Assembly (NCBI GenBank): GCA_016722515.1
Contig: JADKJE010000004.1
Coordinates: 1 to 64,000, forward strand
Reading direction: 5' to 3'
DNA length: 64,000 bases
Source of the DNA: Alphaproteobacteria bacterium
GTDB taxonomy: Bacteria > Pseudomonadota > Alphaproteobacteria > Rickettsiales > JADKJE01
Part shown: piece by piece, positions 52,347 through 61,155 of the stretch
Layout of the letters: every line of letters starts with the position of its first letter
Position numbering within the stretch: the first letter of the stretch is position 1
Made by a program: the position numbers and the translations under genes
Notes under the pieces: model-generated
The model's database searches: none
Told to the model about the DNA's origin: nothing
The model's input: only the letters and a program-made list of their open reading frames with translations

Positions 52347-54759
52347 CAGTTGTTCCTCGTGCGAAAGCGCTGCATCTGGCCTGCCAGCTTGCTCATGATC
52401 TGGCCCTGGCTATCCATAAAACTCTGTGCGTTCGGGGTGGTGATGTTGAAGGTAATGTTGCTGCCGCCAGATTTTATATTCTTTGGCAGCACGGTTTCAC
52501 CACGCTGCAGAATGGCCGGGAATTCGTCGGGCATCAGGCCGCTATGCAGGCGCGGCGCACCCGCAAAGGCATAGGCAGGAACAGCGCGGCGCATCGGGCT
52601 TCCTTCACCCACCGTGCCGCCGCCATGAAACAGGCTGCCGAAAATATCATCGAAGAACCCGCCAAGAAATCCACCACCGCTACTGCCACTGCCGCCTTTC
52701 AGTAGATCGCTGAGACCACCCGCGATAGGGCCGGTGATGTTCTCGCGGATGAACATGCGCAGAATATCCTGCTGCAGTGATTGCAGCAGATCGCCGATCT
52801 TTCCGACTGAGATTTCCCCGCTGCTCACCATGTCCACCAGCGTATCTTCGACTTTACGGGCAGCACTGCCGAACAATTCCTCAGCATTTTTGGCGGCATT
52901 GGTGGCTTCGTCGGCATAACGCCTCAGCGCACGCGTGGCACCATCTCCCCATTTGTCACTATCGAGCAGCGACTTATCGTAAATCTCCTTCAGCCGGACA
53001 GCGTATATCTGCTCGATCTGCTCTAGGTAGCGCTGATTTGCTTCCGTGGCACCACCAAGATCATCGATCAGCTTATCCCGCCACTGATCCAGCGCCTCTT
53101 TAGCGACATCATAGCCCGTGCTGGTATCTAAAATGGCTTCGGTGATCTGCTCAATCGCCTTAACGCGGCTTTCCTCGGCGTCTTTTGCCTGTTTTTCTGC
53201 CTCCTGCAGGTCATAGAGCGAGCCTGCCAGATCGGCCACGCGGTTACGATATTCTCTGGTGGCATTGGCGTTGAGCTTATCGGTCTCGGCCTTGATAAAA
53301 CGCCCGCGCGGATCGGCAGTGCCTTCCAGCTCTAGCCGTTTTTCCAGCGTGGCGATGACTTTTTTATTGGCCTCCGCCAATTGCAGGGCGGGACGTGCCG
53401 CTTCTTCATCGAGCTTTGTCAGTTTGGCGCGGGTGGTAGCATCGACCGCTTCGAGTGCGCTGCGGGCGGAATCGGAGTTGCGATTATCCTTGAATAATCC
53501 GTCGATCCGCTTTTTGGCATCAGTGGCTTCTTCAAGGATGCGGTCACGTTCGTTCTGCGTGCTTTCTTTCAGTTTTTTCTGGTATTCCCGCTCGATGCCG
53601 AGCAAGGTCTCGTTGCGGCGCTCGGCAGCGGCACGATCAGCGGCAGCACGCGCTTCCCGGCGCTCTTTGTCCGCCTGTAATTCTTCCGCTGCAATACCTT
53701 CGTTAATACGGCGCAGCTCTTCTTTCTTCGCATCGAGCGCGGGTGCGCTGCCCAGCACAGCGCGATCCAGCCGAGTGCCGAAGCTGTTTTCCAGCTCGGA
53801 GATTTCTTTTTCCAACTGCGATTTGCGGTTGGCAGGTGTGGGATCAAGTGCTTCCTGCAGCCCACGCACCACGCGGGTAAGTGCGCTGAGGCTCGATTGT
53901 GCGGCTGCCGATTCACCGACCGTGCGCCCGAACGACTCCATGAGATCGTCCCATGCATCGCCGAGCGAATCCGCTGCACCTGTGAGTCCTTTGGCTTGCG
54001 CTTCTGCCAGCCCACGGGTTTTGCCTTCCAGATGCTCCAGTATTACCGCCTGCGCGGAAGCGACATCGCCTTGTTTAATAAAATTCTCGATCACCTCTTT
54101 CTGTGCAGGCGATAGGTCTGAGAATTTCCGTGCCAGCCGCCCAAGGCCTTCTTCGGGATTTTCCAGCGATTTCCCCAGCATGTCGGCGGCGGATGGCACA
54201 TCGGTGCCAAGCCGCACGGCGAGATCAGTGGAAAGTGCAAGCGCGCGGGTGAATACATCGCCCGCCACATTCTGGAATGAAGTCAGGGCCGCCGCCGCGT
54301 TTTGTATTTCCTCCTTCTTGAATAAAGTGTTGGCCTCGATGGCTTCGCCGAGCGCGGTGATTTCACGGGCAGTCACACCCGCTGCCTGATCGGTGGCTTT
54401 CAGTGCGGCATTCAGCCATTGAGTGCCTGTTCAGCCTCCTTGAATTCGGCGATTCCCTTAGCCGTGGCGAGCGCCAGACCGCCCAGCACGGCGGCGGTGG
54501 CAAGGCCGATCGGCCCAAGTCGACCCAGCACACTGCCAACCGACCCTGCGCCACCGGCAAGGCTTTCCATGCCAAGGCGCACTTCCTGGCTCACCGCATT
54601 AACGGCAACCAGCGAACGGGATGCGGGTTGCGTCGCGTCCTTAATCTTCTTTAACGCACGCTCGCCAGTATCGCCGGTGAGTGTCAGCTCACGCCGCGCT
54701 TTATCACCCTCGATCACCGCCAGTCGGATCGATACATTTCTCGTGGTTGCTGTCGCCAT
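52346..54759 (-). CDS. Tail tape-measure protein, one missing base near 54413-54417
   Basis: Sets tail length and passes into the cell during infection. Two frames make one gene: 54759 to about 54413 (TRNVSIRLAVIEGDKARREL, GPIGLATAAVLGGLALATAK) and 54376 to 52346 (676 aa). Adding one base in CTCAATGGCTGAAT gives EQALN-x-LNAALKATDQAAGVTAREI and joins them, about 804 aa. The centre is long charged coiled coil (ERRNETLLGIEREYQKKLKE). The end is Gly-rich, followed by FPAILQRGETVLPKNI, a motif common near the C-terminus of alphaproteobacterial tape measures. Confidence 0.9.
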
Positions 54760-54997
54760 TATTTTTTAACGCTTGGTGAAGGCCATGTTCGGCATGGTGA
54801 AAAAGAAGCAGTAAGGGCGTGGTGTCGTAACCAATCGCAGCGCCAATAACCGATAAGGCTTCGATATCGAAGCCAAGCACGAGACCGCCAGCACCCACGC
54901 GCAGCTGGTTGGCACCGCGCAGGATCACATCCCACACCGCATGACCTTCCTCGGTGATCGCCTGATGCTCAATATAGGGGCAGCGTTCGCCGTTCAG
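54704..54997 (-). CDS. Short tail-region protein overlapping the chaperone frame (-1)
   Basis: A reading frame of about 95 codons with conserved-looking content (VWDVILRGANQLRVGAGGLV, then an acidic/hydrophobic helix), preceded by a CxP segment (GERCPYIEH). Proteins like this occur between chaperone and tape measure in GTA-like clusters. The frame is -1 to the chaperone gene and open far into it, so it could be a separate gene with a non-ATG start or the product of a programmed -1 shift as in lambda G/GT. No clear slippery heptamer was found. It overlaps the tape-measure start by 56 bp. Confidence 0.6.
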   Translation of the reverse strand: MNGERCPYIEHQAITEEGHAVWDVILRGANQLRVGAGGLVLGFDIEALSVIGAAIGYDTTPLLLLFHHAEHGLHQALKNNGDSNHEKCIDPTGGDRG

Positions 54998-55515
54998 GGT
55001 GCTGGCTTCGCCTCGGCTGCAGGGGAGATTTTCTTCCGCGCACGACCTGCAGTAGCGCGGCCCGTCGCCGAAGTGCCATTTACAACGGGCCGCAAGCCGT
55101 TTCCCTCTGCCTCCAGCAGATCTAACTGGCGCATGTATTTTTTGCCGAACTCCTGATTCACGAACCAGATGTCCATTAAGTCCGTGATATTCGCAGGGGT
55201 CAACTCGGCCAGCTCCTCGCCTCCCGGCTTCATCACATTTTCCCACGCGATGATGGCATGGGTGGCCAGTGCCGTAATGAGCGCGGTTTCTGATAGCGCA
55301 TGACGCACCCGATCATTTTCCAGATCGGGCAGATCACTTGCATCCGCCCCTGCATCCAGGCGCGCTTTGCGTTCGGCTTGCAGGGCGAGCATGGCGCGCA
55401 CCGCATCTGACTGCGCCATATGCATAAGCGCGGAGGTGAGCGGTTTTACCTTCACGCGCGCATCCGCTTGCAGGGCTATCCAGAACGGTTCTTTTTTAAG
55501 GTCGAGTTTCAACAT
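54994..55515 (-). CDS. Tail assembly chaperone-like protein
   Basis: A 173-aa protein starting LKLDLKKEPFWIALQADARV, with conserved helical middle (ATHAIIAWENVMKPGGEELA, DLMDIWFVNQEFGKKYMRQL). Position between the tail tube and the tape measure, and size, fit the gpG-type tail chaperone. The C-terminal 25 residues are basic and low complexity (ATGRATAGRARKK). Confidence 0.75.
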   Translation of the reverse strand: MLKLDLKKEPFWIALQADARVKVKPLTSALMHMAQSDAVRAMLALQAERKARLDAGADASDLPDLENDRVRHALSETALITALATHAIIAWENVMKPGGEELAELTPANITDLMDIWFVNQEFGKKYMRQLDLLEAEGNGLRPVVNGTSATGRATAGRARKKISPAAEAKPAP

Positions 55516-55524
55516 AATGGCTCC

Positions 55525-56798
55525 TTATGGGTAGCTGGTGACATCGTTTTTAAGCACGGCAGTGACGGATTTTCCGAGCGCATCGTCATAGACCGCCTGC
55601 CAGTTGAAGCTGGTCTGCACGCCGCCAGGGCCAGAGATGGGGATGCGCGGGCGCGGCAGATACACCTCGTGGAATGTCCATGTGAGGCTGAAGTTATTGC
55701 CGTCCAGCCCCGCCAGACGGTAAGCCAGCTCTAGTTCGATGGCGGTGTTGTTGATGGCATCATCCACCAGCGTGGTATCGGCAAAGCGCACTTCGATACT
55801 GCCCGTGGTGGTGATCGTGGTGGGGTCAACCCCATCGATCAGCCCATCATTACGGATGGTCGGCACACCCTGCATGCCGTTGCTGTAGGTAAATTGCGCG
55901 CCCGTCACATTGCCCAGTGCTGCACCGTTGCGTTTGACCGAACCGTTAAACTGGCTGAAGGGCTTGTAGATACGGCTTGTCGGTGTGCCGCCTTGCGATG
56001 CTACAAAACGCGTCTCTCCCTGCGCCAGAATATTAAGCGTGGCATTCGCCGCACCGGAGCGTTGGAAATTCAGTGCCATCGAATTGAGCATGCAGCCCGT
56101 ATGCACGAAATAAGCAGGCACATTCACATGGCCGATCTCAGCGGCGAATGATGGTAGTGCCGCTGCGCCACTGACGAACGTGTGGGTAAAGCCGCCGCCT
56201 GATAGCGTGGCACCGCTTGCCCACCATTGGGGTTGCCAGAGGCGAGCGTGAAACTGTTGCCCACCGCACTGAGCGTATCATGCACAATGTTAAGTTTCGT
56301 GCCAGCACCGTTGGAATAAGTTGCGGGCGTGATGCTCGCATTCACCGAAGCATTGAGATCGGTTGCCAGTTGCGTAAGCGTAGCATTCAGGTTTGCACCG
56401 ATATTGGTCTGTGTACCCGTCGCGCCCGATACCACGAATGTCCACACCACACCGTTAATGGTGATGGTATGACTCGCGCTCGGATTGGCGGTAAAGGTAA
56501 TATCACCTGTCGCGGCGACACCGGCCGAGGTAGGGTTTCCCATCAGCAGCTGTAGCCAGCGACCGAAATCGCGTGCTTCCACCGGCACTACAAAATTACC
56601 TTCATCGTTAATTACATCACGAAACGGCGCGCGTGGCTCACGTCCCTGACCGAGCAATTCGGAGGACAGCAGGTTCTGCTCTGCGCCGATATCGGACGAA
56701 ACAAATGCAAATTTCTCCCAGTTGCCGGGTGGTTTTACCCCGTAACTAGCTTCTTTAAGCGCAAGCAGTGTCGCTGCCGAACCATAGGATCGAGCCAT
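55525..56798 (-). CDS. Phage tail tube protein, one missing base near 56220
   Basis: Subunit of the siphophage tail tube. The first frame (56798 to about 56220) starts ARSYGSAATLLALKEASYGV; the second (to 55525) contains MALNFQRSGAANATLNILAQ and ends LKNDVTSYP. Restoring one G in the GGTGGG run (forward CCC at 56220-56222) joins ASGNPNGG to ASGATLSGGGFTHTFVSGAA and on to NVPAYFVHTGCML, giving about 424 aa, the size of tube proteins with an Ig-like insert. The break is probably a sequence error. Confidence 0.85.
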
Positions 56799-56824
56799 AT
56801 TAGTCTCCTTGTTGGGTTAAAAAA

Positions 56825-57265
56825 TTAACGAAGCGGACTGGTGGTATTAAACCGCATCAGCACATTGACGGTGGCGGTACGGATGGCGGGTGCGCCTTCA
56901 ACCGCTTCCTGCAAAAACTCTGGTGCCTGCGCTTCCATCCATTCGGCGAGGCCGTTCATGCTGCGGTTATTGTCGATCAGGTTGCCGATGATCATCAGCA
57001 GATCATCGAGACTGGTCTGCTGGCTTTGCGCGTAGGCATTGTCGATCATGATTTCGAGCGTGGCGACCTGCTCGTAAATATAGGTGAGCGGTGAGAGCAA
57101 CACTTCGGGATCGCCGCTTTCGCCATCACGCAGAACGATGATCGCGCCGTCCGCTGGCACCTTCATCAGCTTATCAGGGTTACGCAACACCTTGATCCGG
57201 CTGCTTTCCAGCGTTTTAAGCTCGGCAAAGAATGCTGCTATGATCTGCTCTCTAACGCTCGGCAT
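56825..57265 (-). CDS. Phage tail terminator/completion-like protein
   Basis: A 146-aa protein starting PSVREQIIAAFFAELKTLES. Size and position just before the tail tube gene fit the tail terminator (lambda gpU-like or DUF3168-like). ATG at 57265 has GGAGA upstream and overlaps the preceding gene. Assignment is by context more than by motif. Confidence 0.65.
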   Translation of the reverse strand: MPSVREQIIAAFFAELKTLESSRIKVLRNPDKLMKVPADGAIIVLRDGESGDPEVLLSPLTYIYEQVATLEIMIDNAYAQSQQTSLDDLLMIIGNLIDNNRSMNGLAEWMEAQAPEFLQEAVEGAPAIRTATVNVLMRFNTTSPLR

Positions 57266-57911
57266 CGTTTGTCTCCGTAAAATTCTGCAAAATGAGTTGG
57301 GGGAGTTTGTCGCGCCAGCGCTGCATTGCCCCATCGACATCCAGCCGTTTCTTGAGCATCACCTGCGGCAGCAGAATGAACATCACCACCGTGGCAAGGC
57401 CACGCCCTGTTTTAAGGGCACTCTCCGAGGCTTTGCGGTAGCCACCGCGTTTGCCCGTGCCAGCGCGCAGATTATCCACTACCAACAGAGACGGTGCGCC
57501 CTTGCGATACACAAAACGCAATCGTCCCAGCGAATGTTCAGGAAAATTATCCGGGTTAATGCGTTTTCCGCCGACCCCTCGCTTGGGAGCGGCGGCGGTG
57601 GGGATGGCAAGAAACATGCCTTTGTCGCTTTTAATAACGGCTCCTTCGCTGAAGGCGCGAATGATCAGCGGAGCTTTGCTGTAGACCAGCCCCGCAGTGC
57701 CAAGCGAAAAGCCACTGGCAGGATAGCGTTTGAACCGCCAGGTGCGCGCCATTTTTTCACCAAGGCCAGCCCGTAACACCTGCGATTTAAGTTCATCCCT
57801 GAGACCCGTTGCGGCTTCCGTAACACCCAGCGTCACAGCTTTTTCAGCGGCGGCGGCTTCCTGCTTCATGATCTTTTGCAGATCGCCACGGATTGCCGCT
57901 TCCAGCCTCAT
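57252..57911 (-). CDS. DUF6441-type phage neck/minor tail protein
   Basis: A 219-aa basic protein (AARTWRFKRYPASGFSLG-like region, LVYSKAPLIIRAFSEGAVIK, GRLRFVYRKGAPSLLVVDNL) resembling the DUF6441 family found between head-tail joining and tail terminator genes, comparable in place to lambda gpZ. Overlaps both neighbours by short ATGA-type junctions. Confidence 0.7.
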   Translation of the reverse strand: MRLEAAIRGDLQKIMKQEAAAAEKAVTLGVTEAATGLRDELKSQVLRAGLGEKMARTWRFKRYPASGFSLGTAGLVYSKAPLIIRAFSEGAVIKSDKGMFLAIPTAAAPKRGVGGKRINPDNFPEHSLGRLRFVYRKGAPSLLVVDNLRAGTGKRGGYRKASESALKTGRGLATVVMFILLPQVMLKKRLDVDGAMQRWRDKLPQLILQNFTETNDAER

Positions 57912-58213
57912 CGCTTTACTGCCTCCACCGTCCAGATCAGACGATGTATGTCGCGCCTCGGTTCACCGATGATGCGATACTCTTCACCCTGATAAATCAC
58001 CACATCATCGGCCTTCGGATCTGCTACTTCGTTGATCCGCAGATCGAACAGCGTGACTTCGCTGCTGATGTCGCTCTGTCTAAGGCCAATGATTTCGTCA
58101 GGGCGCTTGGGAATAAGGGTGACGGCACGGTTCATGCCGATGCGTGGCTGGAATGTTGCCGCCACCCCCAGTTTGGCAAAGAGCGAATCGACGGAGCGGG
58201 AAAACGCCGTCAT
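57908..58213 (-). CDS. Head-tail attachment protein (FII-like)
   Basis: A 101-aa protein with the late beta-strand pattern VVIYQGEEYRIIGEPRRDIH, fitting the lambda gpFII-type attachment family. It lies between the small head protein and DUF6441 and overlaps each by 4 bp. Confidence 0.7.
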   Translation of the reverse strand: MTAFSRSVDSLFAKLGVAATFQPRIGMNRAVTLIPKRPDEIIGLRQSDISSEVTLFDLRINEVADPKADDVVIYQGEEYRIIGEPRRDIHRLIWTVEAVKR

Positions 58214-58455
58214 GGTTGTTTTCCGCCATCGACGGGTGGTTTGCTGTTACCTCCTTCTGCAGGTGGTTTGCTACCCTGCGGCTCTTTTGTTTCCTTCTCC
58301 GCAGATTTATCCGATTTTCCAACCCTCACGGCGATACCGCGTGCGATAAGGTCTTTGGCTTCATCGTCATCGATATCGACCGGCGCACCAGGAGGCACTT
58401 CCTCCGTTTTTCCGGCTTTACCAACAACAAGTGTCGTGTGTGATGTGATTTTCAT
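58210..58455 (-). CDS. Small phage head-region protein
   Basis: An 81-aa protein with a short folded N-terminus (GKTEEVPPGAPVDIDDDEAK, LIARGIAVRVG) and a disordered Lys/Pro/Gly-rich tail. Similar small proteins sit after the major capsid gene in many alphaproteobacterial phages. Function unknown. Confidence 0.7.
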   Translation of the reverse strand: MKITSHTTLVVGKAGKTEEVPPGAPVDIDDDEAKDLIARGIAVRVGKSDKSAEKETKEPQGSKPPAEGGNSKPPVDGGKQP

Positions 58456-58467
58456 GAGTGTCCTCCA

Positions 58468-59505
58468 TTAATTGACGGTTGCACAGAAGCAGGCATTCGG
58501 GCGATACGGCACGACAAGTGGTGCCGACTGCAAAAGCAGCCAACGCACTGCAGGGTCTTCTTCCAGCCATGATTTACTGAAATAACGCTGTGCGCGGTAT
58601 GCCGCTTTTTCGTCCTGAATCACGCCGTAGCAGCGTGTTCCTTCCACATTGACGGGGCTGCCCACAATCACCGTGTTGGTGGGAAGCATCGGTACGGTGT
58701 TGCCCAGATCATCGGTATAGACATCGTTGTAAATCCAGATGTCAAAATCACCGATGGTGCCGATGAAACGCGCCTTCTCATTACCTTGGCCACGCACTAG
58801 CGGATCTACCTGGAAAGCCGAATTGGTGCCACGGTAGATGGTGAGCAACGCTTTCACATCGTCGCTGTTTCGGAACAGTCGCCATGCGGCAGGGTCCATG
58901 ATCACCGTTTTGGCTGCTGCGCCAGACTTGGTTTGCACAAGGCTTGCCCAATCCTCCAGATTATCCAGAGGCTTGATTCCAGCCTGACCCCAGCGGTTTA
59001 CGCCCGTGAGTGTCACTGTGAGTGCCGCATCGCGCTGAAAATTCACCACCACGGTCGGGTAGTTATCTCCAGAAACGGTCACTTGTCCCAGCCTCAGTGC
59101 TTCAGAAGCCATCACTTCCTCTCGGCGTGTGAGATTTTCCAGCTGGTTGGTCAGCGAGCGATTCAGTGCCGCATCCCGTCGCTGTTGGGGCGTGAGCGTG
59201 CCACCGATTCTTTCTCCGATAGTGCGTTTGAGGGGAGCGCTGGGGTCAAAGCGGCGCTTATCCTTGGCATAGGCTGGCTTGAAACTTTTGGTTTCATAGC
59301 CCGAATCAGCGACGACTTTACCCGCAACCAGCGGTGACACAAACGGCGTGAGGCGCGGTTTCGATTTATCGATATCGAAGAAAATTTCTTCGGTATCGGC
59401 GGTTTGCACCTGCCCGAAAAATGTATCGAGCAGGAATGAGGCTGGACGGTCGAGATATTCGACGGTCTTGTTCAGCACTTGCGTAGAAAAAATATCGACA
59501 GGCAT
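58468..59505 (-). CDS. Major capsid protein, lambda gpE family
   Basis: A 345-aa HK97-fold capsid subunit. Diagnostic stretches of the gpE family: FLLDTFFGQVQTADTEEIFF, RFDPSAPLKRTIGERIGG, AAWRLFRNSDDVKALL, IGDFDIWIYNDVYTDD and WLEEDPAVRWLLLQSAPLVV. It follows the decoration protein by 2 bp. Confidence 0.95.
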   Translation of the reverse strand: MPVDIFSTQVLNKTVEYLDRPASFLLDTFFGQVQTADTEEIFFDIDKSKPRLTPFVSPLVAGKVVADSGYETKSFKPAYAKDKRRFDPSAPLKRTIGERIGGTLTPQQRRDAALNRSLTNQLENLTRREEVMASEALRLGQVTVSGDNYPTVVVNFQRDAALTVTLTGVNRWGQAGIKPLDNLEDWASLVQTKSGAAAKTVIMDPAAWRLFRNSDDVKALLTIYRGTNSAFQVDPLVRGQGNEKARFIGTIGDFDIWIYNDVYTDDLGNTVPMLPTNTVIVGSPVNVEGTRCYGVIQDEKAAYRAQRYFSKSWLEEDPAVRWLLLQSAPLVVPYRPNACFCATVN

Positions 59506-59507
59506 GG

Positions 59508-59882
59508 TTAAGCTCCTTGGTTTTTGGTTAAGAAGATGGATTTATTCCGCAGGCCAAGTGAGATGGAGGCTGCGGTGTGGCCAGCGCCAAGCGTCAGAGC
59601 GAGTTCATTGAACTCACCCGACAGGTAAACAATCGCTTCCTTGTCTCCTCCAGAGGCATCGGTATCTTCTCCGAGAATAGCCTCCGGCGTTTGCGATCCA
59701 TCCACCGCCGCTGAGGCGCTGAGGATATATTTTCCGCTGGCGGTGATGCGCCCCAATACCGCTCCACGTAAAAGATTGGCTGGGGTTGCGATGGTTACCT
59801 TGCGTGCAACGCGTGGAAACTCACCGGCGATTAGATTGTCAGGGGTATAAGTGCCCTGATTGGTAAAGCCTGATACTGGCAT
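59508..59882 (-). CDS. Head decoration protein D
   Basis: A 124-aa lambda gpD-type protein that trims and stabilises the expanded capsid (PDNLIAGEFPRVARKVTIAT, RGAVLGRITASGKYILSASA, AIVYLSGEFNELALTLGAGH). ATG at 59882 is chosen because the longer frame runs into the upstream gene. Lies directly before the capsid gene, as in lambda. Confidence 0.93.
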   Translation of the reverse strand: MPVSGFTNQGTYTPDNLIAGEFPRVARKVTIATPANLLRGAVLGRITASGKYILSASAAVDGSQTPEAILGEDTDASGGDKEAIVYLSGEFNELALTLGAGHTAASISLGLRNKSIFLTKNQGA

Positions 59883-59946
59883 AGCGTTATCTCCTTTGGG
59901 TTCTAGGGTTGGGTTATCAATGGATTGCAGGTCATAAGGGGTTGGT

Positions 59947-60288
59947 TCATGAAGCCGCAGCGAGGCGTTTAGCCACGCTGTCGATGGAGTCTTCCTCGGC
60001 TTCGGCACTTGCTGGAGTGATTTTCGGATTGCCGAGATCGCGCATGGCCGCATCGAAGCCGTTGGTTTTTGGTTCGGGTTGAATTTTTGGTGCCTTAGCG
60101 AGCATTGCGACCGCGCTATCCGCTGCCATATCGGTGGCAAAGGATAGGTGCTGGGCGAGATCGCCACGATCCTTGGCTTCCTCGGATGCAAGGATGGTCT
60201 GGATGCGTGATCGTTCAGATGCCCTCGCATCGCTTTGCACTTGCGCGAGCAATTCAGGATGTTCTTGGGCGAGTGTTTCTAAATTCAT
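59947..60288 (-). CDS. Nested scaffold protein (Nu3-like), same frame as the protease
   Basis: An internal ATG at 60288 in the protease frame has its own strong ribosome site (AAGGAGA, 5 nt spacer). The product would be the 113-aa C-terminal part starting NLETLAQEHPELLAQVQSDA, helical and charged. Lambda makes its Nu3 scaffold the same way, from inside gene C. Confidence 0.7.
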   Translation of the reverse strand: MNLETLAQEHPELLAQVQSDARASERSRIQTILASEEAKDRGDLAQHLSFATDMAADSAVAMLAKAPKIQPEPKTNGFDAAMRDLGNPKITPASAEAEEDSIDSVAKRLAAAS

Positions 60289-61155
60289 GGCGGTCTCCTT
60301 CTGTTGAGTGGTTGCGGGTAATAAAAAACCCCGCTGGAGGGCGGGGTTTGAACTGGCGGAAAATTCCGCGATCAGTTTTTCGAGAGAGCCAATGCGGTCG
60401 GCAAGACCAGCATTCACGGCGTGCGCGCCGATCAAGATGTCGCCGCCACCGAACTGCTCTAACACTTGCGTAGCTTCAATGCCGCGATTGCGCGCGAGGG
60501 TGTTCACAAATACTTCCGCCATCGCGTCGATGCGCGTCTGTAGCTTGGCACGGCCTTCATCACTTTCGGGGTTGAGGCGCTTAAACGGGCTTTGTGAAGA
60601 GACAATTTCGATGGTGGTGGGCGCATTTTTATCGGGTTTGGCACCGCGATACACCGCCACTACGCCGATAGAGCCGAGGCCGGAGGTTTCGGAGGCGACT
60701 ACCTGATCGGCAGCGCTGGCAATCCAGTACGCACCCGACGCAGCATCACCGGAGGCATAAGCGATGATCGGTTTTTTGCCGCGTGCCGCAAAAATCATAT
60801 TGGCCAGTTCCGAGCAGCCATTTACCTCACCACCAGGAGAGTCAATATTAAGAATGATGGCATTGATGTCGGGGTTTTCGATGGCGGCGGTAAAATCCTG
60901 CGCCAGTATTTCATAGGAGGTGGCACCGCTGATGGCTGTGAACAAATTGGCGTAGCGAAAGAGCGGGCCGGTGACGGGAATGACCGCCACACCATCACGT
61001 TCGGTCACGGTATGGGTGTTTTGCAATTCTTTTCCCAGCCGCGCCGCCACCGCTTCGGGTTTTTCATTTTCGCGCTCGGCGATTTCTAAAATCGTCTGCA
61101 AGGCTGATTCCGTGATTGCCCACGGTTCACTGGTCGCTTTGTTCCATGCTCGCAT
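59947..61155 (-). CDS. Prohead protease, S49 family (lambda gpC-like)
   Basis: A 402-aa signal-peptide-peptidase-A-like serine protease. The active Ser is in ASGDAASGAYWIASAAD and the oxyanion/dyad region in NIDSPGGEVNGCSELAN, with a Lys further on. The C-terminal 110 residues are a charged helical scaffold region. ATG at 61155 has AGGAGG upstream; the longer frame to 61227 lies inside the portal gene. It overlaps the portal stop by 29 bp. Confidence 0.94.
   Translation of the reverse strand: MRAWNKATSEPWAITESALQTILEIAERENEKPEAVAARLGKELQNTHTVTERDGVAVIPVTGPLFRYANLFTAISGATSYEILAQDFTAAIENPDINAIILNIDSPGGEVNGCSELANMIFAARGKKPIIAYASGDAASGAYWIASAADQVVASETSGLGSIGVVAVYRGAKPDKNAPTTIEIVSSQSPFKRLNPESDEGRAKLQTRIDAMAEVFVNTLARNRGIEATQVLEQFGGGDILIGAHAVNAGLADRIGSLEKLIAEFSASSNPALQRGFLLPATTQQKETAMNLETLAQEHPELLAQVQSDARASERSRIQTILASEEAKDRGDLAQHLSFATDMAADSAVAMLAKAPKIQPEPKTNGFDAAMRDLGNPKITPASAEAEEDSIDSVAKRLAAAS

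Noticed and set aside
53259..54389. Long plus-strand Ser-rich frame of 376 codons
   Set aside because: Shadow of the tape-measure coiled coil; Ser/Arg-rich composition follows from the opposite-strand codons.
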